From Pseudomonadota bacterium (GTDB lineage Bacteria; Pseudomonadota; Gammaproteobacteria; Burkholderiales; Rhodocyclaceae): 64,000 nt of DNA. The stretch lies in assembly GCA_018241725.1 (NCBI GenBank), contig JAFEDI010000144.1, forward strand, positions 1-64,000. The letters are read 5' to 3'. The translations under genes were made by a program, and so were the position numbers. The notes beneath the pieces were generated by a model. It ran no database searches. It worked only from the letters and a program-made list of their open reading frames with translations, and was not told where the DNA came from. Each line of letters begins with the position of its first letter. Within the stretch, counting starts at the first letter, position 1. Positions 8,571-17,235 of this stretch are shown here, piece by piece.

Positions 8571-9455
8571 ATGCCCGCTATCGCCCGTCTGCTCCGCCCC
8601 TTTGCCCTCGCGGCCGTTCTTGTCCCTGCCGCCGCCCAGGCCCAGACCGTGTTGATCGCGGAACCGGTCCAGCTGTTCGCAGGCCCGGCCCCCGATTACC
8701 CCATCCTGATGACGCTGGCTCCAGGCATGGAGGCCCGCCTTTTCGGCTGCCTGTCGGACTACCAGTGGTGCGACGTACAGTTGTCCTTCGGGGCCCGCGG
8801 CTGGGTCTTCGCCGGCAGCCTGTACTACCCGTGGGGGGGCAGCAGCGTACCGATCCTGCAGTACGGACCGACACTCGGCATCCCGCTGATCAGCTTCTAC
8901 ATCAGCGACTACTGGGGCGCCCATTACCGCCGCCAACCCTGGTACGGCGACCGCGACCGCTGGCGTGACCGGCCGCCCCCGGCCGCGCCCATCATGCATC
9001 CGCCGCGGGCCATGCCGCCTCCGGGAGGCTGGAGCCAGCCCTACCCGGCACCGCGCTTCGACCATGATCGGGAGCGCGAGAGGGAACGGGACAGGGGCTG
9101 GGAACGCGAACAAGGGCGCCGCGAGGCCGAGCGCGGGCGCGAACGTGAAGGCGACAGGGAACGCAACCGGCCGCCGCGCCAGGAGGCCATTCCCCAGCAA
9201 CAGCAGCAGCCCCCGCGCAACGCCATGCCGGCCCAGAACCCCGGCTGGAATGGCGGTGGCATGCAGAACGCACAGCCCCGCCCGGAACACGCAGCACCGC
9301 CTCGCCAGGAGCCGCCGCGGGCCTTCACTCCGCCCCCTGCCCGCCCCGAGCCGCAGCGCGAAGCACAACCACCACGCCAGGAGCGCGGCACCGGCCACGA
9401 CCGTGGCCCGCAGCATCAGGAAGGGCCGCGGGAAGAACGCCAGGGGAACCGCTAA
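8571..9455 (+). CDS. Exported protein with SH3-like domain and Arg/Glu/Pro-rich tail
   Basis: Residues 1-24 form a signal peptide ending AAAQAQ. Residues 25-90 match a bacterial SH3-type domain (VQLFAGPAPDYPILMTL... DVQLSFGARGWVFAGSLYY). The rest is low complexity: an Arg/Glu/Asp-rich block from about 160 (repeats of RERE-type sequence), then a Pro/Gln/Arg-rich end. Bacterial SH3 domains often bind cell-wall peptides, so an envelope role is likely, but the tail resembles nothing I can name. It converges on hupV. Confidence 0.7.
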   Translation: MPAIARLLRPFALAAVLVPAAAQAQTVLIAEPVQLFAGPAPDYPILMTLAPGMEARLFGCLSDYQWCDVQLSFGARGWVFAGSLYYPWGGSSVPILQYGPTLGIPLISFYISDYWGAHYRRQPWYGDRDRWRDRPPPAAPIMHPPRAMPPPGGWSQPYPAPRFDHDRERERERDRGWEREQGRREAERGREREGDRERNRPPRQEAIPQQQQQPPRNAMPAQNPGWNGGGMQNAQPRPEHAAPPRQEPPRAFTPPPARPEPQREAQPPRQERGTGHDRGPQHQEGPREERQGNR

Positions 9456-9474
9456 GCCGCTCCTCCGCCTTTGC

Positions 9475-10917
9475 TCAGTGGACCGTGCAGACCATGCAAG
9501 GATCGAAGCTACGCACCACGTGCTGCACCAGCAAGGGCTGGTCTTCCGGCAGGCCGACCAGGGCCTGCTCCAGCGCCCCGGGAATATCGGCGGCATCCCG
9601 CGGCGAAAAGTTCCAGGTCGTCGGTGCGATGATCTGATATCGGCTGATGTGCCCGCCGCGTAGCGTGACCCAGTGCCCCAGGGCACCACGGGCAGCCTCC
9701 ACCAGACCGACGCCGCGCCCGTCACCAGGCAGCGCCACCTGGGCGCAGAACGGGCTGTTGTCGACGTCGCGCAGCCAGCCCTCCATCGCCGGCACCACGA
9801 TGGCCAGTTCCAGCAGACGCGCCACCACCCGGCTGAACACATTGCCGCCGCCTTGGGCCACCAGCTCGCGGATCAACGGATGGCCGGCGACGACCTGTCG
9901 GGCCAGCGCACCACACTCCACCACCTGCTGCTGCCAGCGCGGCGCCTTGCACCACGTGTAGGCGCCCGGCTTGTCCTCCACCGGCCGCGTTTCGCCTTCC
10001 GACGGATGGCGTGGCGGCTCGTCTTCCAGCCAGGCGTGGCTGACATCCTCCAGTACGTCGCCGGGCAGGAAGGGCTGCAACGCCCCCGCCGGCAGGTCGA
10101 GCACGCCGCGCGGAAACAGCCAACCGCCGCCCTCCCTCGGATAGGCGCCGTGGCTCAGGAAACGGTCCGTGCCGCGGCCGTAGCGCGCCAGCTGCAGATC
10201 CTCGGCGATCTCCAGGAACAGGCGGAAATCGCTGGCCTCCGCCGGCCGGCTGTCCATCCAGCGATGCAGCGCAAGCTGGGAATCGAGGGCCGCGATGGCC
10301 TCCAGCCTGTCGCCAAACAGCTGCCGCTCCAGCCAGCCGCGGAATTCCCGCAGGGCCGCGAAGACCCGCAGGCGCTCCGCCGCCTGGGGCGCGCGCGCGA
10401 CGCCGCCCGGTTGCAGCGTCAGCGAATGGGGCCACTTGCCGGCGAGCAGGCCCATGATCTGCAGGAAACCTGCCCGCGCCGGCAGTGCGTCGCGTGTCGC
10501 CGTTCCGCTGACCGCCTTGAAGCGTGCCTCGGCCGCGGGGAACCAGGCCCGCGCCCGGTAGGCCTCGCGGGCGAAATCCGGCATGAAAAACAGGTAGAAA
10601 TGAGTGAAATGGTCGGCCAGGTTTTCGGCGGCGAGAATCAGGTTGCTCATCCGGCGGCCGTTGGGCGTCGGCGGCACGCCAGCCAAGTCGGCCAGCGCGG
10701 CGGCCGCAGCCGCCGACTGGGACACCGAGCAGATGCCGCAGATGCGCGGCACGATCACCAACGCATCCAGCGCCTCGCGACCGACCAGGATCTGCTCGAA
10801 ACCGCGGAACAGCGGTGAATTGACGTAGGCCGCAGCGACCCGCCCATTCTCCATCTCCAGGCTGACCTCCAGGTCGCCCTCGACGCGGTTGAAAGGCCCT
10901 ACCGTCACCCGGCTCAC
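9475..10917 (-). CDS. hupV: H2-sensing regulatory [NiFe] hydrogenase large subunit (HupV/HoxC)
   Basis: A 480-residue large subunit with both nickel-binding motifs: RICGICSVSQS near the N-terminus and DPCMVCTVH at the very end. The protein stops at that His. The absence of a cleavable C-terminal extension is the hallmark of regulatory (HupV/HoxC) rather than catalytic large subunits, so no protease is needed. With HupU it senses H2 and signals through HupT to HupR. The GTG at 10917 is chosen for the GGAGAG upstream and for the start of similarity (VTVGPFNRVEGDLEV). Unusually it is separated from hupU by three genes. Confidence 0.93.
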   Translation of the reverse strand: MSRVTVGPFNRVEGDLEVSLEMENGRVAAAYVNSPLFRGFEQILVGREALDALVIVPRICGICSVSQSAAAAAALADLAGVPPTPNGRRMSNLILAAENLADHFTHFYLFFMPDFAREAYRARAWFPAAEARFKAVSGTATRDALPARAGFLQIMGLLAGKWPHSLTLQPGGVARAPQAAERLRVFAALREFRGWLERQLFGDRLEAIAALDSQLALHRWMDSRPAEASDFRLFLEIAEDLQLARYGRGTDRFLSHGAYPREGGGWLFPRGVLDLPAGALQPFLPGDVLEDVSHAWLEDEPPRHPSEGETRPVEDKPGAYTWCKAPRWQQQVVECGALARQVVAGHPLIRELVAQGGGNVFSRVVARLLELAIVVPAMEGWLRDVDNSPFCAQVALPGDGRGVGLVEAARGALGHWVTLRGGHISRYQIIAPTTWNFSPRDAADIPGALEQALVGLPEDQPLLVQHVVRSFDPCMVCTVH

Positions 10918-11036
10918 GAGCGCTCTCCGGCAACGCCCGTGACGGTTTCGGAATGGAACGGCAAAGACGGGCAACAACGAAGCATGGCGGTCGGAACGGG
11001 AACTGATGTCGACCGAAGGATACAACGCCGCCCCGG

Positions 11037-11456
11037 CTAGCTCCCGATCCGCACGCCGAAGCGGCGCAAACCGGCCCAGCCGGCCAGCCCCAGCCCGAGG
11101 ACGCTGGCCAGCACCGGGCCGACCCAGGCGCTATCCAGCGTCCACGCCTCCACAAGCCACGGCGCCAGCAGCATGGACGCGGCGCCAGCAGCAAACGCCG
11201 AGCCGACCACGATCGCCAGCGTATCCCGGCGCAGCCTCACGTGGTCCGCCTTCAGGCCTGCCAGCAGACGGGCGTGTTCCGCCTCCAGCGCGGCCTGGCG
11301 GGCCGCCAGATCGGCCGCCGCATCCTGCAGCATGGCGGCCATCAGCTGCTGGCGGAAGCCGTCGGGCAGCGCCGGCGGCGTCAGCACCTTGCCCAACGCA
11401 CTGTCCAGCAGCTGCAGCGCGCGGGCTTCGGTGTTATCGGAATTCGTCTTGTCCAT
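11037..11456 (-). CDS. Putative membrane anti-sigma factor
   Basis: The 139-residue product has a helical cytoplasmic N-terminus with a likely coiled coil (about residues 40-80, AARQAALEAEHARLLAGLKA) and two membrane helices (about 83-100 and 113-130). It starts 12 bases after an ECF sigma gene on the same strand, the usual place for the cognate anti-sigma factor. It has no HX3CX2C zinc motif, so it would not be a ZAS-type protein. The role is inferred from position and topology. Confidence 0.55.
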   Translation of the reverse strand: MDKTNSDNTEARALQLLDSALGKVLTPPALPDGFRQQLMAAMLQDAAADLAARQAALEAEHARLLAGLKADHVRLRRDTLAIVVGSAFAAGAASMLLAPWLVEAWTLDSAWVGPVLASVLGLGLAGWAGLRRFGVRIGS

Positions 11457-11468
11457 GCTTCTTCCTTC

Positions 11469-12086
11469 CTACAGCCACAGCCCCGCATCGTCCAGCCCGC
11501 GGCGCTCGAACTCGGCGAGCAGCAGCTTGCGCGCCCGGTGCAGGTGGGTCTTCACGGTGCCGTCGGGCAAGCCCAGCATCTGCGCCACTTCGGCCACCGA
11601 GCGATCCTCGTAGTAGAACAGCGTCAGGCAGCTTCGGTACGCCACCGGCAGCGCATCCACCAGGCGTGCCAGCAAGGCCGCCGGCCCTTCGCCGACGATG
11701 TCCGGCGGCGCGGCCAGGGCCTCCGCCTCAGCCCACACCTCCGGCACGCTGAGGGACGCATGCTCCGGGTCGCGCCGCGCCAGCAGGGACAGGCAGCGGT
11801 TGCGGGCGATAGCGTACAGCCAGGTGGACGGAGCGGCGCTGCGGCGATCGTAAGTCCCCAGCGCCCGCCACACACGCAGGAACACGTCCTGGGCCGCATC
11901 CCGCGCCTGCGCCTCGTCGCGCAGCAAAGCCATGCACAGGCGATGGACCTTGCGTTCGTAACGCGCCACCAGCTGCTCGAAGGCCGCGGCGCCGTCGCCC
12001 CGCTCCAGCCGCGCGACGATATCCGCATCGCGGCGGCCGGCATCGGAATCCGGCGAGCTCAGGGAAGGGGGGGGATTGAGGTCCAT
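11469..12086 (-). CDS. ECF-family sigma-70 factor
   Basis: A 205-residue sigma factor with region 2 (FEQLVARYERKVHRLCMALL, then ARDAAQDVFLRVWRAL) and region 4 (LPVAYRSCLTLFYYEDRSVAEVAQMLGLPDGTVKTHLHRAR). ECF factors redirect RNA polymerase, typically under an anti-sigma factor, and one lies directly downstream. The pair and a divergent membrane gene separate hupU from hupV. No target promoter could be assigned; the stretch to the divergent gene (12087-12211) is the first place to look for an autoregulated one. Confidence 0.9.
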   Translation of the reverse strand: MDLNPPPSLSSPDSDAGRRDADIVARLERGDGAAAFEQLVARYERKVHRLCMALLRDEAQARDAAQDVFLRVWRALGTYDRRSAAPSTWLYAIARNRCLSLLARRDPEHASLSVPEVWAEAEALAAPPDIVGEGPAALLARLVDALPVAYRSCLTLFYYEDRSVAEVAQMLGLPDGTVKTHLHRARKLLLAEFERRGLDDAGLWL

Positions 12087-12211
12087 GCCGCTTGATACTT
12101 CCCGACATGCAAGCCGGTTTCAACGGGGCACGAAAAAAATCTGCGACGGCGGCGAAACCGGCCGCCAGCCGGCCAAGTATCAAGGGCATCAACCCACACA
12201 GGAATGCACAC

Positions 12212-12679
12212 ATGTCCATCGACGACTCCAGCGAACTGGTCGCCATCCTGCGCGCCGCGCTGCCCCTCACCGCCATCGTGCTCGGCATCGGCATCGCCAT
12301 CCTGGGCACGGCCCTCCGCTACCGCCGACGTATCCGCATCGCCGAGCTGATTCACGCCGAACGCATGGCGGCCATCGCGCAGGGCATGGAACCCTCGCCG
12401 CTACCGCCGGAGCTGCTGGACGGAGGCAGCGGATGCCGCCGCAGCCCGACTTCCGACGACTACCTGCGGCGCGGAGTGCTGCTGCTCGCCGCAGGTATCG
12501 CGATCGCCATCGCGCTGCTGGTCAGCAGCCGCCATCCCGGACGGGCGATCTGGGGGCTGGTGCCGGCGGCAATCGGCGCCGCCAACCTACTGCTGTACAA
12601 ACTGGATGCCCGGCGCCGCCAGCCCGGCGACAACCTGCCCGCCACGTCACAACACCGCGACGGGCGCTCGCCTGGCTGA
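12212..12679 (+). CDS. Small membrane protein of unknown function
   Basis: The 155-residue product has one membrane helix near the N-terminus (about residues 10-33), a charged loop with a AERMAAIAQGME helix, then two further hydrophobic segments (about 90-107 and 115-130). This resembles the DUF6249-like membrane proteins often encoded beside ECF sigma/anti-sigma genes, though I cannot confirm the family. The ATG at 12212 follows AGGAA. It diverges from the sigma gene and converges on hupU with a 12-base gap. Confidence 0.6.
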   Translation: MSIDDSSELVAILRAALPLTAIVLGIGIAILGTALRYRRRIRIAELIHAERMAAIAQGMEPSPLPPELLDGGSGCRRSPTSDDYLRRGVLLLAAGIAIAIALLVSSRHPGRAIWGLVPAAIGAANLLLYKLDARRRQPGDNLPATSQHRDGRSPG

Positions 12680-12691
12680 CGCCGGCACGCC

Positions 12692-13687
12692 CTACTTCAA
12701 GCCGGTCTTGCGGATGGCCGGCGCCACCACCGGCGTCTCGGCCACCGCGTTGTGGCGCACCCGAGCCGGCGTGGCCGACTTGGACAACGCCGCCAGCGCG
12801 ACGAACCAGGCCTTGGGCATGTCCGACGGCAGGCCGATGGGGATGCCCGCTACCTTCGGCGTGCGCGCGAAGGCGTGGCCGGGCGCTTCGAAGCCGGGCT
12901 CGGTGCAGCTGATGCACGGGTAGCCGCCGTTGGTGCACGAGCCGACGCCGTTCCACGGGCGGATGTTGCAGTCGGCATGGGCCTGGGTGCCCTTGCAACC
13001 CATGTGCTCCATCATGCAGCCCAGGTCGCCGGGCTTCTCGGCGCTGGCCTTGAACTCGTAGAACTCGTTGCGGGTGCAGCCGTGGTGCACCAGCTGGTCT
13101 GCGTAGAAGCGCGGCCGCCCGAGGGCATCCATGTCGCTGGCGGCGAACTGGCCGAGGGCCAGCGCCAGCAGCGTATCCACCACCCAGTCGGGGTGGGTCG
13201 GGCAGCCCGCCACGTTGATCACCGGCAGGCCGGCGACCGAGCGGTAATCCACGCCGAGCAGTCCGCCCGGGTGCTGGCCGTCGTACTGCAGGCCGACCGC
13301 CCCGGCCGGATTGTTGCCGGCAGCGGTGATCCCGCCATAGGCCGCGCAGGTACCGATGCCCAGCGTGTAGCGGGCACGGGCCGCAAGTGCCCGCACCCAG
13401 GCGATCATCGGCCGGCCGGTGCCGGCCAGCATGTGAAAGCGGCCACTGCCGTTGGGCCCCGTAAGCAATGAACCCTCCACGCATAACAGGTCGAGGGGCT
13501 CGCGGCCGGATTCGAAGCCGGCCAGCAGCCCACGCACCTCGTCACCGGTGGCTTCCGACAGGGACGGATGCCAGGCCAGCTCGATGCCCGCCGACGCCAG
13601 CAGGCCGGGCAGATCCTGCGCGCCGGAGCACAGCAGCGACATCGTGCAGCCGCCGCAACCGCCGGACTGCAGCCACAGCAGCTTCAC
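12692..13687 (-). CDS. hupU: H2-sensing regulatory [NiFe] hydrogenase small subunit (HupU/HoxB)
   Basis: A 331-residue small subunit carrying the iron-sulfur Cys sets: SGGCGGCTMSLL at the N-terminus, GTCAAYGG, a Cys/His set at HHGCTRNEFYEF and GCMMEHMGCKGTQAHADCN, and ISCTEPGF. There is no twin-arginine signal, unlike HupS, which is the mark of the cytoplasmic H2 sensor HupU/HoxB. It starts with GTG overlapping the hupR stop by four bases (GTGA). It partners HupV, here displaced about 1.8 kb downstream. The C-terminal tail is longer than the core fold requires. Confidence 0.93.
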   Translation of the reverse strand: MKLLWLQSGGCGGCTMSLLCSGAQDLPGLLASAGIELAWHPSLSEATGDEVRGLLAGFESGREPLDLLCVEGSLLTGPNGSGRFHMLAGTGRPMIAWVRALAARARYTLGIGTCAAYGGITAAGNNPAGAVGLQYDGQHPGGLLGVDYRSVAGLPVINVAGCPTHPDWVVDTLLALALGQFAASDMDALGRPRFYADQLVHHGCTRNEFYEFKASAEKPGDLGCMMEHMGCKGTQAHADCNIRPWNGVGSCTNGGYPCISCTEPGFEAPGHAFARTPKVAGIPIGLPSDMPKAWFVALAALSKSATPARVRHNAVAETPVVAPAIRKTGLK

Positions 13688-15180
13688 TCCCCGTCCCCCG
13701 CCTTGTCGCCGCCATCGAGCCCGAAGCGGGCCAGCTTGGCGCGCAGGCCGACGCGGGACAGGCCCAGCTCGTTGGCGGCGCGGGTCTTGTTCCAGCGCAG
13801 GCGGATCAGGGTCTCCTTCAGCACGCGGGCTTCGAGGGCATCGACGCGCTCCTGCAGCGTACCGCTGAAGCCGACCGCCTCCAGATCGCCGTCGTAAGGG
13901 CTCTCGTCGCGGCCGTCGGCGCCGGCCTGCAGCACCCGCGGTGCCAGCAGGTGGGCGCCCAGGCGCGGCTCGGCGGACAGCGCCAGCATGCGCAGGATGG
14001 CGTTCTGCAGCTCCCGTACGTTGCCCGGCCAGCGGTAGGCGGCCATGCAGTCCAGGGCTTCCTGGGTGAAGCCCTCGCTGTCCTTGCCGAGGGCGTTGCG
14101 GCTCACTTCCAGCAGGCGTTCGGCGAGCAGCGGGATGTCCATCGGCCGCTCGCGCAGCGGCGGCACGTGCAGCGGCACGATGGCCAGCCGGTAGTACAGA
14201 TCCTCGCGGAAGCGCCCTTCCCGCACTTCGGTTTCCAGATCCCGGTTGGTGGCGGCGATGACCCGCACATCCACCGTCACTGGCCGCGTACTGCCCAGCG
14301 GGCGGAACTCGCCCTCTTGCAGCACGCGCAGCAGCTTGACCTGGAAAGCCGGCGAGGTCTCGCCGATCTCATCGAGGAACAGGGTGCCGCCGTCCGCCTG
14401 CTGGAACAGGCCGATGCGATCCTCGTAGGCACCAGTGAAGGCACCACGCTTGTAACCGAACAGCTCGGCCTCCAGCAGCTGGTCGGGCAGCGCCCCGCAG
14501 TTCTCAATGACGAAGGCCTTGTCGGCGCGGCGGCTCTGGTAGTGGATGGCCCGCGCGATCATCTCCTTGCCGGTGCCCGACTCGCCGGAGATCAGCACCG
14601 ACAGGTCGAAGGGCGCGACCTGGGCGATCAGCTCGCAGACCGGGTTGAGCGGGCTGCCCGGCGCACGGGTCAGCCCGTCGAGGCCGAACTCCCGCTTGAC
14701 CCGCTCGTACTTCATCTCGACGCGTTTCTTCAGCACCGGCCCGGCGGTGCGCAGCTCCAGGCTGAGGCGCTGGTTCTCGGCCTGCAGGCGGTGCAGCTCG
14801 GCAGCGTTGCGGATCGCCATCAGCAGGTGGTCCGGCTGCCAGGGCTTGAGCAGGTACTGGTAGATGCCCGCATCGTTGATGCCGGCGATGATGTCTTCGG
14901 AGTCCGTATAGCCCGAGATGATGATGCGTACCACGTCCGGCCACTGCTCGCGCACACGCTTCAGGAAGGCCACGCCGGACTCGCCGGGCATGCGCTGATC
15001 GCACAGCAGCACCTGGATCACTTCCCGTTCGAGGATGGTGCCGGCCTCCTCCGCCGACGAAGCAGTGAACACTTCGAACTCCTCGTCGAGGGTGCGACGC
15101 AGGGCTTCCTGGGAGCGAACTTCGTCATCCACCACCAGCACCGCCGGCAGGCGGGCGGCAGGTTTGAAAGGGGTATTCAT
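13684..15180 (-). CDS. hupR: NtrC-family response regulator of hydrogenase genes (HupR/HoxA)
   Basis: A 498-residue sigma-54 activator: receiver domain (residues 1-125; phospho-acceptor Asp61 in LLCDQRMPG), AAA+ domain with Walker A GESGTGKE, the sigma-54 contact loop GAFTGA and Walker B GGTLFLDE, and a C-terminal Fis-type helix-turn-helix ([20 protein letters not shown]). HupR/HoxA activates hydrogenase structural genes with sigma-54; a candidate promoter lies upstream of hupS. It overlaps hypX and hupU by four bases on each side, so the three genes are translationally coupled. Confidence 0.93.
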   Translation of the reverse strand: MNTPFKPAARLPAVLVVDDEVRSQEALRRTLDEEFEVFTASSAEEAGTILEREVIQVLLCDQRMPGESGVAFLKRVREQWPDVVRIIISGYTDSEDIIAGINDAGIYQYLLKPWQPDHLLMAIRNAAELHRLQAENQRLSLELRTAGPVLKKRVEMKYERVKREFGLDGLTRAPGSPLNPVCELIAQVAPFDLSVLISGESGTGKEMIARAIHYQSRRADKAFVIENCGALPDQLLEAELFGYKRGAFTGAYEDRIGLFQQADGGTLFLDEIGETSPAFQVKLLRVLQEGEFRPLGSTRPVTVDVRVIAATNRDLETEVREGRFREDLYYRLAIVPLHVPPLRERPMDIPLLAERLLEVSRNALGKDSEGFTQEALDCMAAYRWPGNVRELQNAILRMLALSAEPRLGAHLLAPRVLQAGADGRDESPYDGDLEAVGFSGTLQERVDALEARVLKETLIRLRWNKTRAANELGLSRVGLRAKLARFGLDGGDKAGDGE

Positions 15181-16907
15181 CGGCCGACCTCCCGGTGACG
15201 GGCGAGGTGGCGGGGGGTCCAGGACTGGGGGCTTTTCATCACGAAATGGTAGCGTGCGCCGTGGTAGCTGGGGTCGAAGCCGTAGAAATTGCGGCGCATG
15301 TGGGCGAGTTCCTCGTCGCGGTAGGCGGCCAGCGGCTTGGCGGCCTCATCGGCGGCGCGGCGGGCCTGCTTGGCGGCAAGATGCTCGGCGTAGTCCGGCG
15401 CAGCGGCCAGCGCGGCGGCGCGGGCCAGCACCTCGGCCTCGAAGGCCGGCCGGTCGGCTCCGAAGCAGGCGTCGATCAAACCGCAATCCACCGCCCGCGG
15501 CGCGCCGAGGGGCAGGCGTGCGGCCATGATCGCGCGGGCACCGTCCGCCCCCACCCGCCGCGGCAGCAGGTAGGTCCAGTACTCCGAGCCGTACAGGTTG
15601 CCCATGTTCTTGTAGTGCGGATTGAGGATCACGCCCTCCCGCGCCCACACATGGTCGGCGGCCAGCGCCAGGAAACAGCCGCCGGCGCCGGCATTGCCGC
15701 GCAGGGCCGCCACCGTCAGGCGGTCGGTGATCTGCAGGATGGCGAGGCACACGTCGTCCATCGCGTTGATGTTGTCCCACGACGCATCGGCCGCCGAACC
15801 GCCGTCCAGCTGCACGGCCTCGATGCGGTTCAGGTGGATGCCGTTGGACCAGAAGTCCGCCCCGCCCTCCAGCACCAGCACGCGGGTCGGCCGGCTGCGG
15901 GCGAAGTCGATGGCGGCGGTCAGGCGCCGGCACTGGTCGCTGGCCATCGCGCCGTTGTAGAAATCGAAGCTCAGCACACCGACTGCCCCGCCCGCTTCTT
16001 CGCGGTAACGCAGCTCGGCGCCGTTGTCGGTGACGTCGCGCCACAGCTCGGCCGGCCGCTCGGGCAGGCCGGCGGCCTCGGCGGAGAAGGCGACCGTGGC
16101 CGGCAGCTTGATCGCGTCCGGCCGGTCGCCGCGCTTCACGTGGCCGATCCACACCGCCCCATCCACGGTGGCGCGCAGCACCGCGCCGTCCCGCCTGGCC
16201 AGCAGCCCGCCGGGCGTGGCGCCGGGTTCAAGAGGCGCAGGATGGGCGTCGAACAGGTGGCAGGGCACGCCGAACAGGCTGTCCGCCACGCCGGGGAAAC
16301 CGTCCGCCGCACGCAGGTGGGCGAGGATCTGCGCGGTGCCGTCGCGCTGCCAGTCGATGCGGCGGTCGGCCTGGCGCATCGGCGGCTGCAAGCTGCCCCG
16401 CACATCAGCGTCGCCGGGCTGCACGCGGCGCGGCTGCCAGCGGCCGGCGCGCCAGTCGTCCACGCGGGTTAGGGCCTCCAGCACGGCGGCCAGCGCCGCT
16501 TCGGTGACCTCGTTGCGGTACAGGCTGGACTTCTTCGCCGCCCGCATCGGGAAGGTCGCACTTGCCCACACCGGGCCGGCGTCCATATCCGCCTCGGCCT
16601 GCAGCACGGTGACGCCCCACTCCGCCGCGCCGGACTGGATCGCCCAGTCCAGCGCCGACGGCCCGCGGTCGCCGACGATGCCGGGATGGACGATCAGGCA
16701 CAGCTGGCGCGACCACAGGGATTCGGCAATGGCCCGTTTGAGGAAGGGCGCCAGCAGCACGTCCGGTCGGAACAGCGCAACCGCCTCCTCGGTGACCGAG
16801 TCGGCGATGTCGAACTCCACCGATAGTTCATGACCGCGCACCGCCAGCGCCTCGAAAAGGCGCTGGGTCAGGCTGTTGAAGCTATGGGTCAGCAGCAGGA
16901 TGCGCAC
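15177..16907 (-). CDS. hypX: HypX/HoxX, CO-ligand biosynthesis enzyme
   Basis: A 576-residue two-domain protein. The N-terminal half is a formyl-THF transferase/hydrolase-like domain with HPGIVGDRGPSALDWAI; the C-terminal half (from about 300) is an enoyl-CoA hydratase/isomerase fold with GGADFWSNGIHLNRIE and AGGCFLALAADHVWAREG. HypX converts formyl-tetrahydrofolate through formyl-CoA to the CO ligand of the NiFe site under air. It starts at GTG 16907 directly after the IsdG-like gene and overlaps hupR by four bases. Its presence suggests hydrogenase maturation under oxic conditions. Confidence 0.93.
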   Translation of the reverse strand: MRILLLTHSFNSLTQRLFEALAVRGHELSVEFDIADSVTEEAVALFRPDVLLAPFLKRAIAESLWSRQLCLIVHPGIVGDRGPSALDWAIQSGAAEWGVTVLQAEADMDAGPVWASATFPMRAAKKSSLYRNEVTEAALAAVLEALTRVDDWRAGRWQPRRVQPGDADVRGSLQPPMRQADRRIDWQRDGTAQILAHLRAADGFPGVADSLFGVPCHLFDAHPAPLEPGATPGGLLARRDGAVLRATVDGAVWIGHVKRGDRPDAIKLPATVAFSAEAAGLPERPAELWRDVTDNGAELRYREEAGGAVGVLSFDFYNGAMASDQCRRLTAAIDFARSRPTRVLVLEGGADFWSNGIHLNRIEAVQLDGGSAADASWDNINAMDDVCLAILQITDRLTVAALRGNAGAGGCFLALAADHVWAREGVILNPHYKNMGNLYGSEYWTYLLPRRVGADGARAIMAARLPLGAPRAVDCGLIDACFGADRPAFEAEVLARAAALAAAPDYAEHLAAKQARRAADEAAKPLAAYRDEELAHMRRNFYGFDPSYHGARYHFVMKSPQSWTPRHLARHREVGR

Positions 16908-16910
16908 GAT

Positions 16911-17213
16911 TTACAGCACGGCCTCGAAGCCCTCGAACTGCGGCGGCCCCAGGTAGATGTCGCGGCTCGTGCCGGCGCCGGCGTGGGCCTTGCGGAAGGC
17001 TTCGGAGCGGGTCCACGCCTCGAAGGCGGCCGCCGACGCCCACACCGAGTGGGACGCGAACAGCGTGAACTCCGGCGTCGTCGCACCCTGCAGCAGGTGG
17101 AATTCCTTGAAGCCCGGCACCTCGTCCAGGTGCGATTCGCGCTGCTTCCAGATGTCGATGAACTCGGCCTCGCGGCCCGGGGCGATACGGAAACGGTTCA
17201 TGGCGATGTACAT
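16911..17213 (-). CDS. IsdG/HmoA-like (ABM domain) monooxygenase
   Basis: A 100-residue antibiotic-biosynthesis-monooxygenase (ABM) fold protein. Asn6, Trp67 and His77 fall where the heme-degrading IsdG/IsdI/HmoA enzymes have their catalytic Asn-Trp-His triad (NRF..., FEAWTRSEAF, KAH). It is packed between hypE (22-base gap) and hypX (3-base gap) with a GGAGAGA ribosome site, so it is an integral operon member. Other ABM proteins oxidise quinones or are cofactor-free oxygenases, so heme is not certain. A role in hydrogenase maturation is inference from position only. Confidence 0.75.
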   Translation of the reverse strand: MYIAMNRFRIAPGREAEFIDIWKQRESHLDEVPGFKEFHLLQGATTPEFTLFASHSVWASAAAFEAWTRSEAFRKAHAGAGTSRDIYLGPPQFEGFEAVL

Positions 17214-17235
17214 GGTCGGTCTCTCCTGGGGGGGG

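Noticed and set aside
9060-9180. Possible DNA repeat (GAGCGCGAG-like)
   Set aside because: It is codon-level low complexity within the Arg/Glu tail, without a regular unit.
13468-15198. Long plus-strand open frame opposite hupR
   Set aside because: Same GC effect; hupR on the minus strand has intact receiver, AAA+ and helix-turn-helix motifs.
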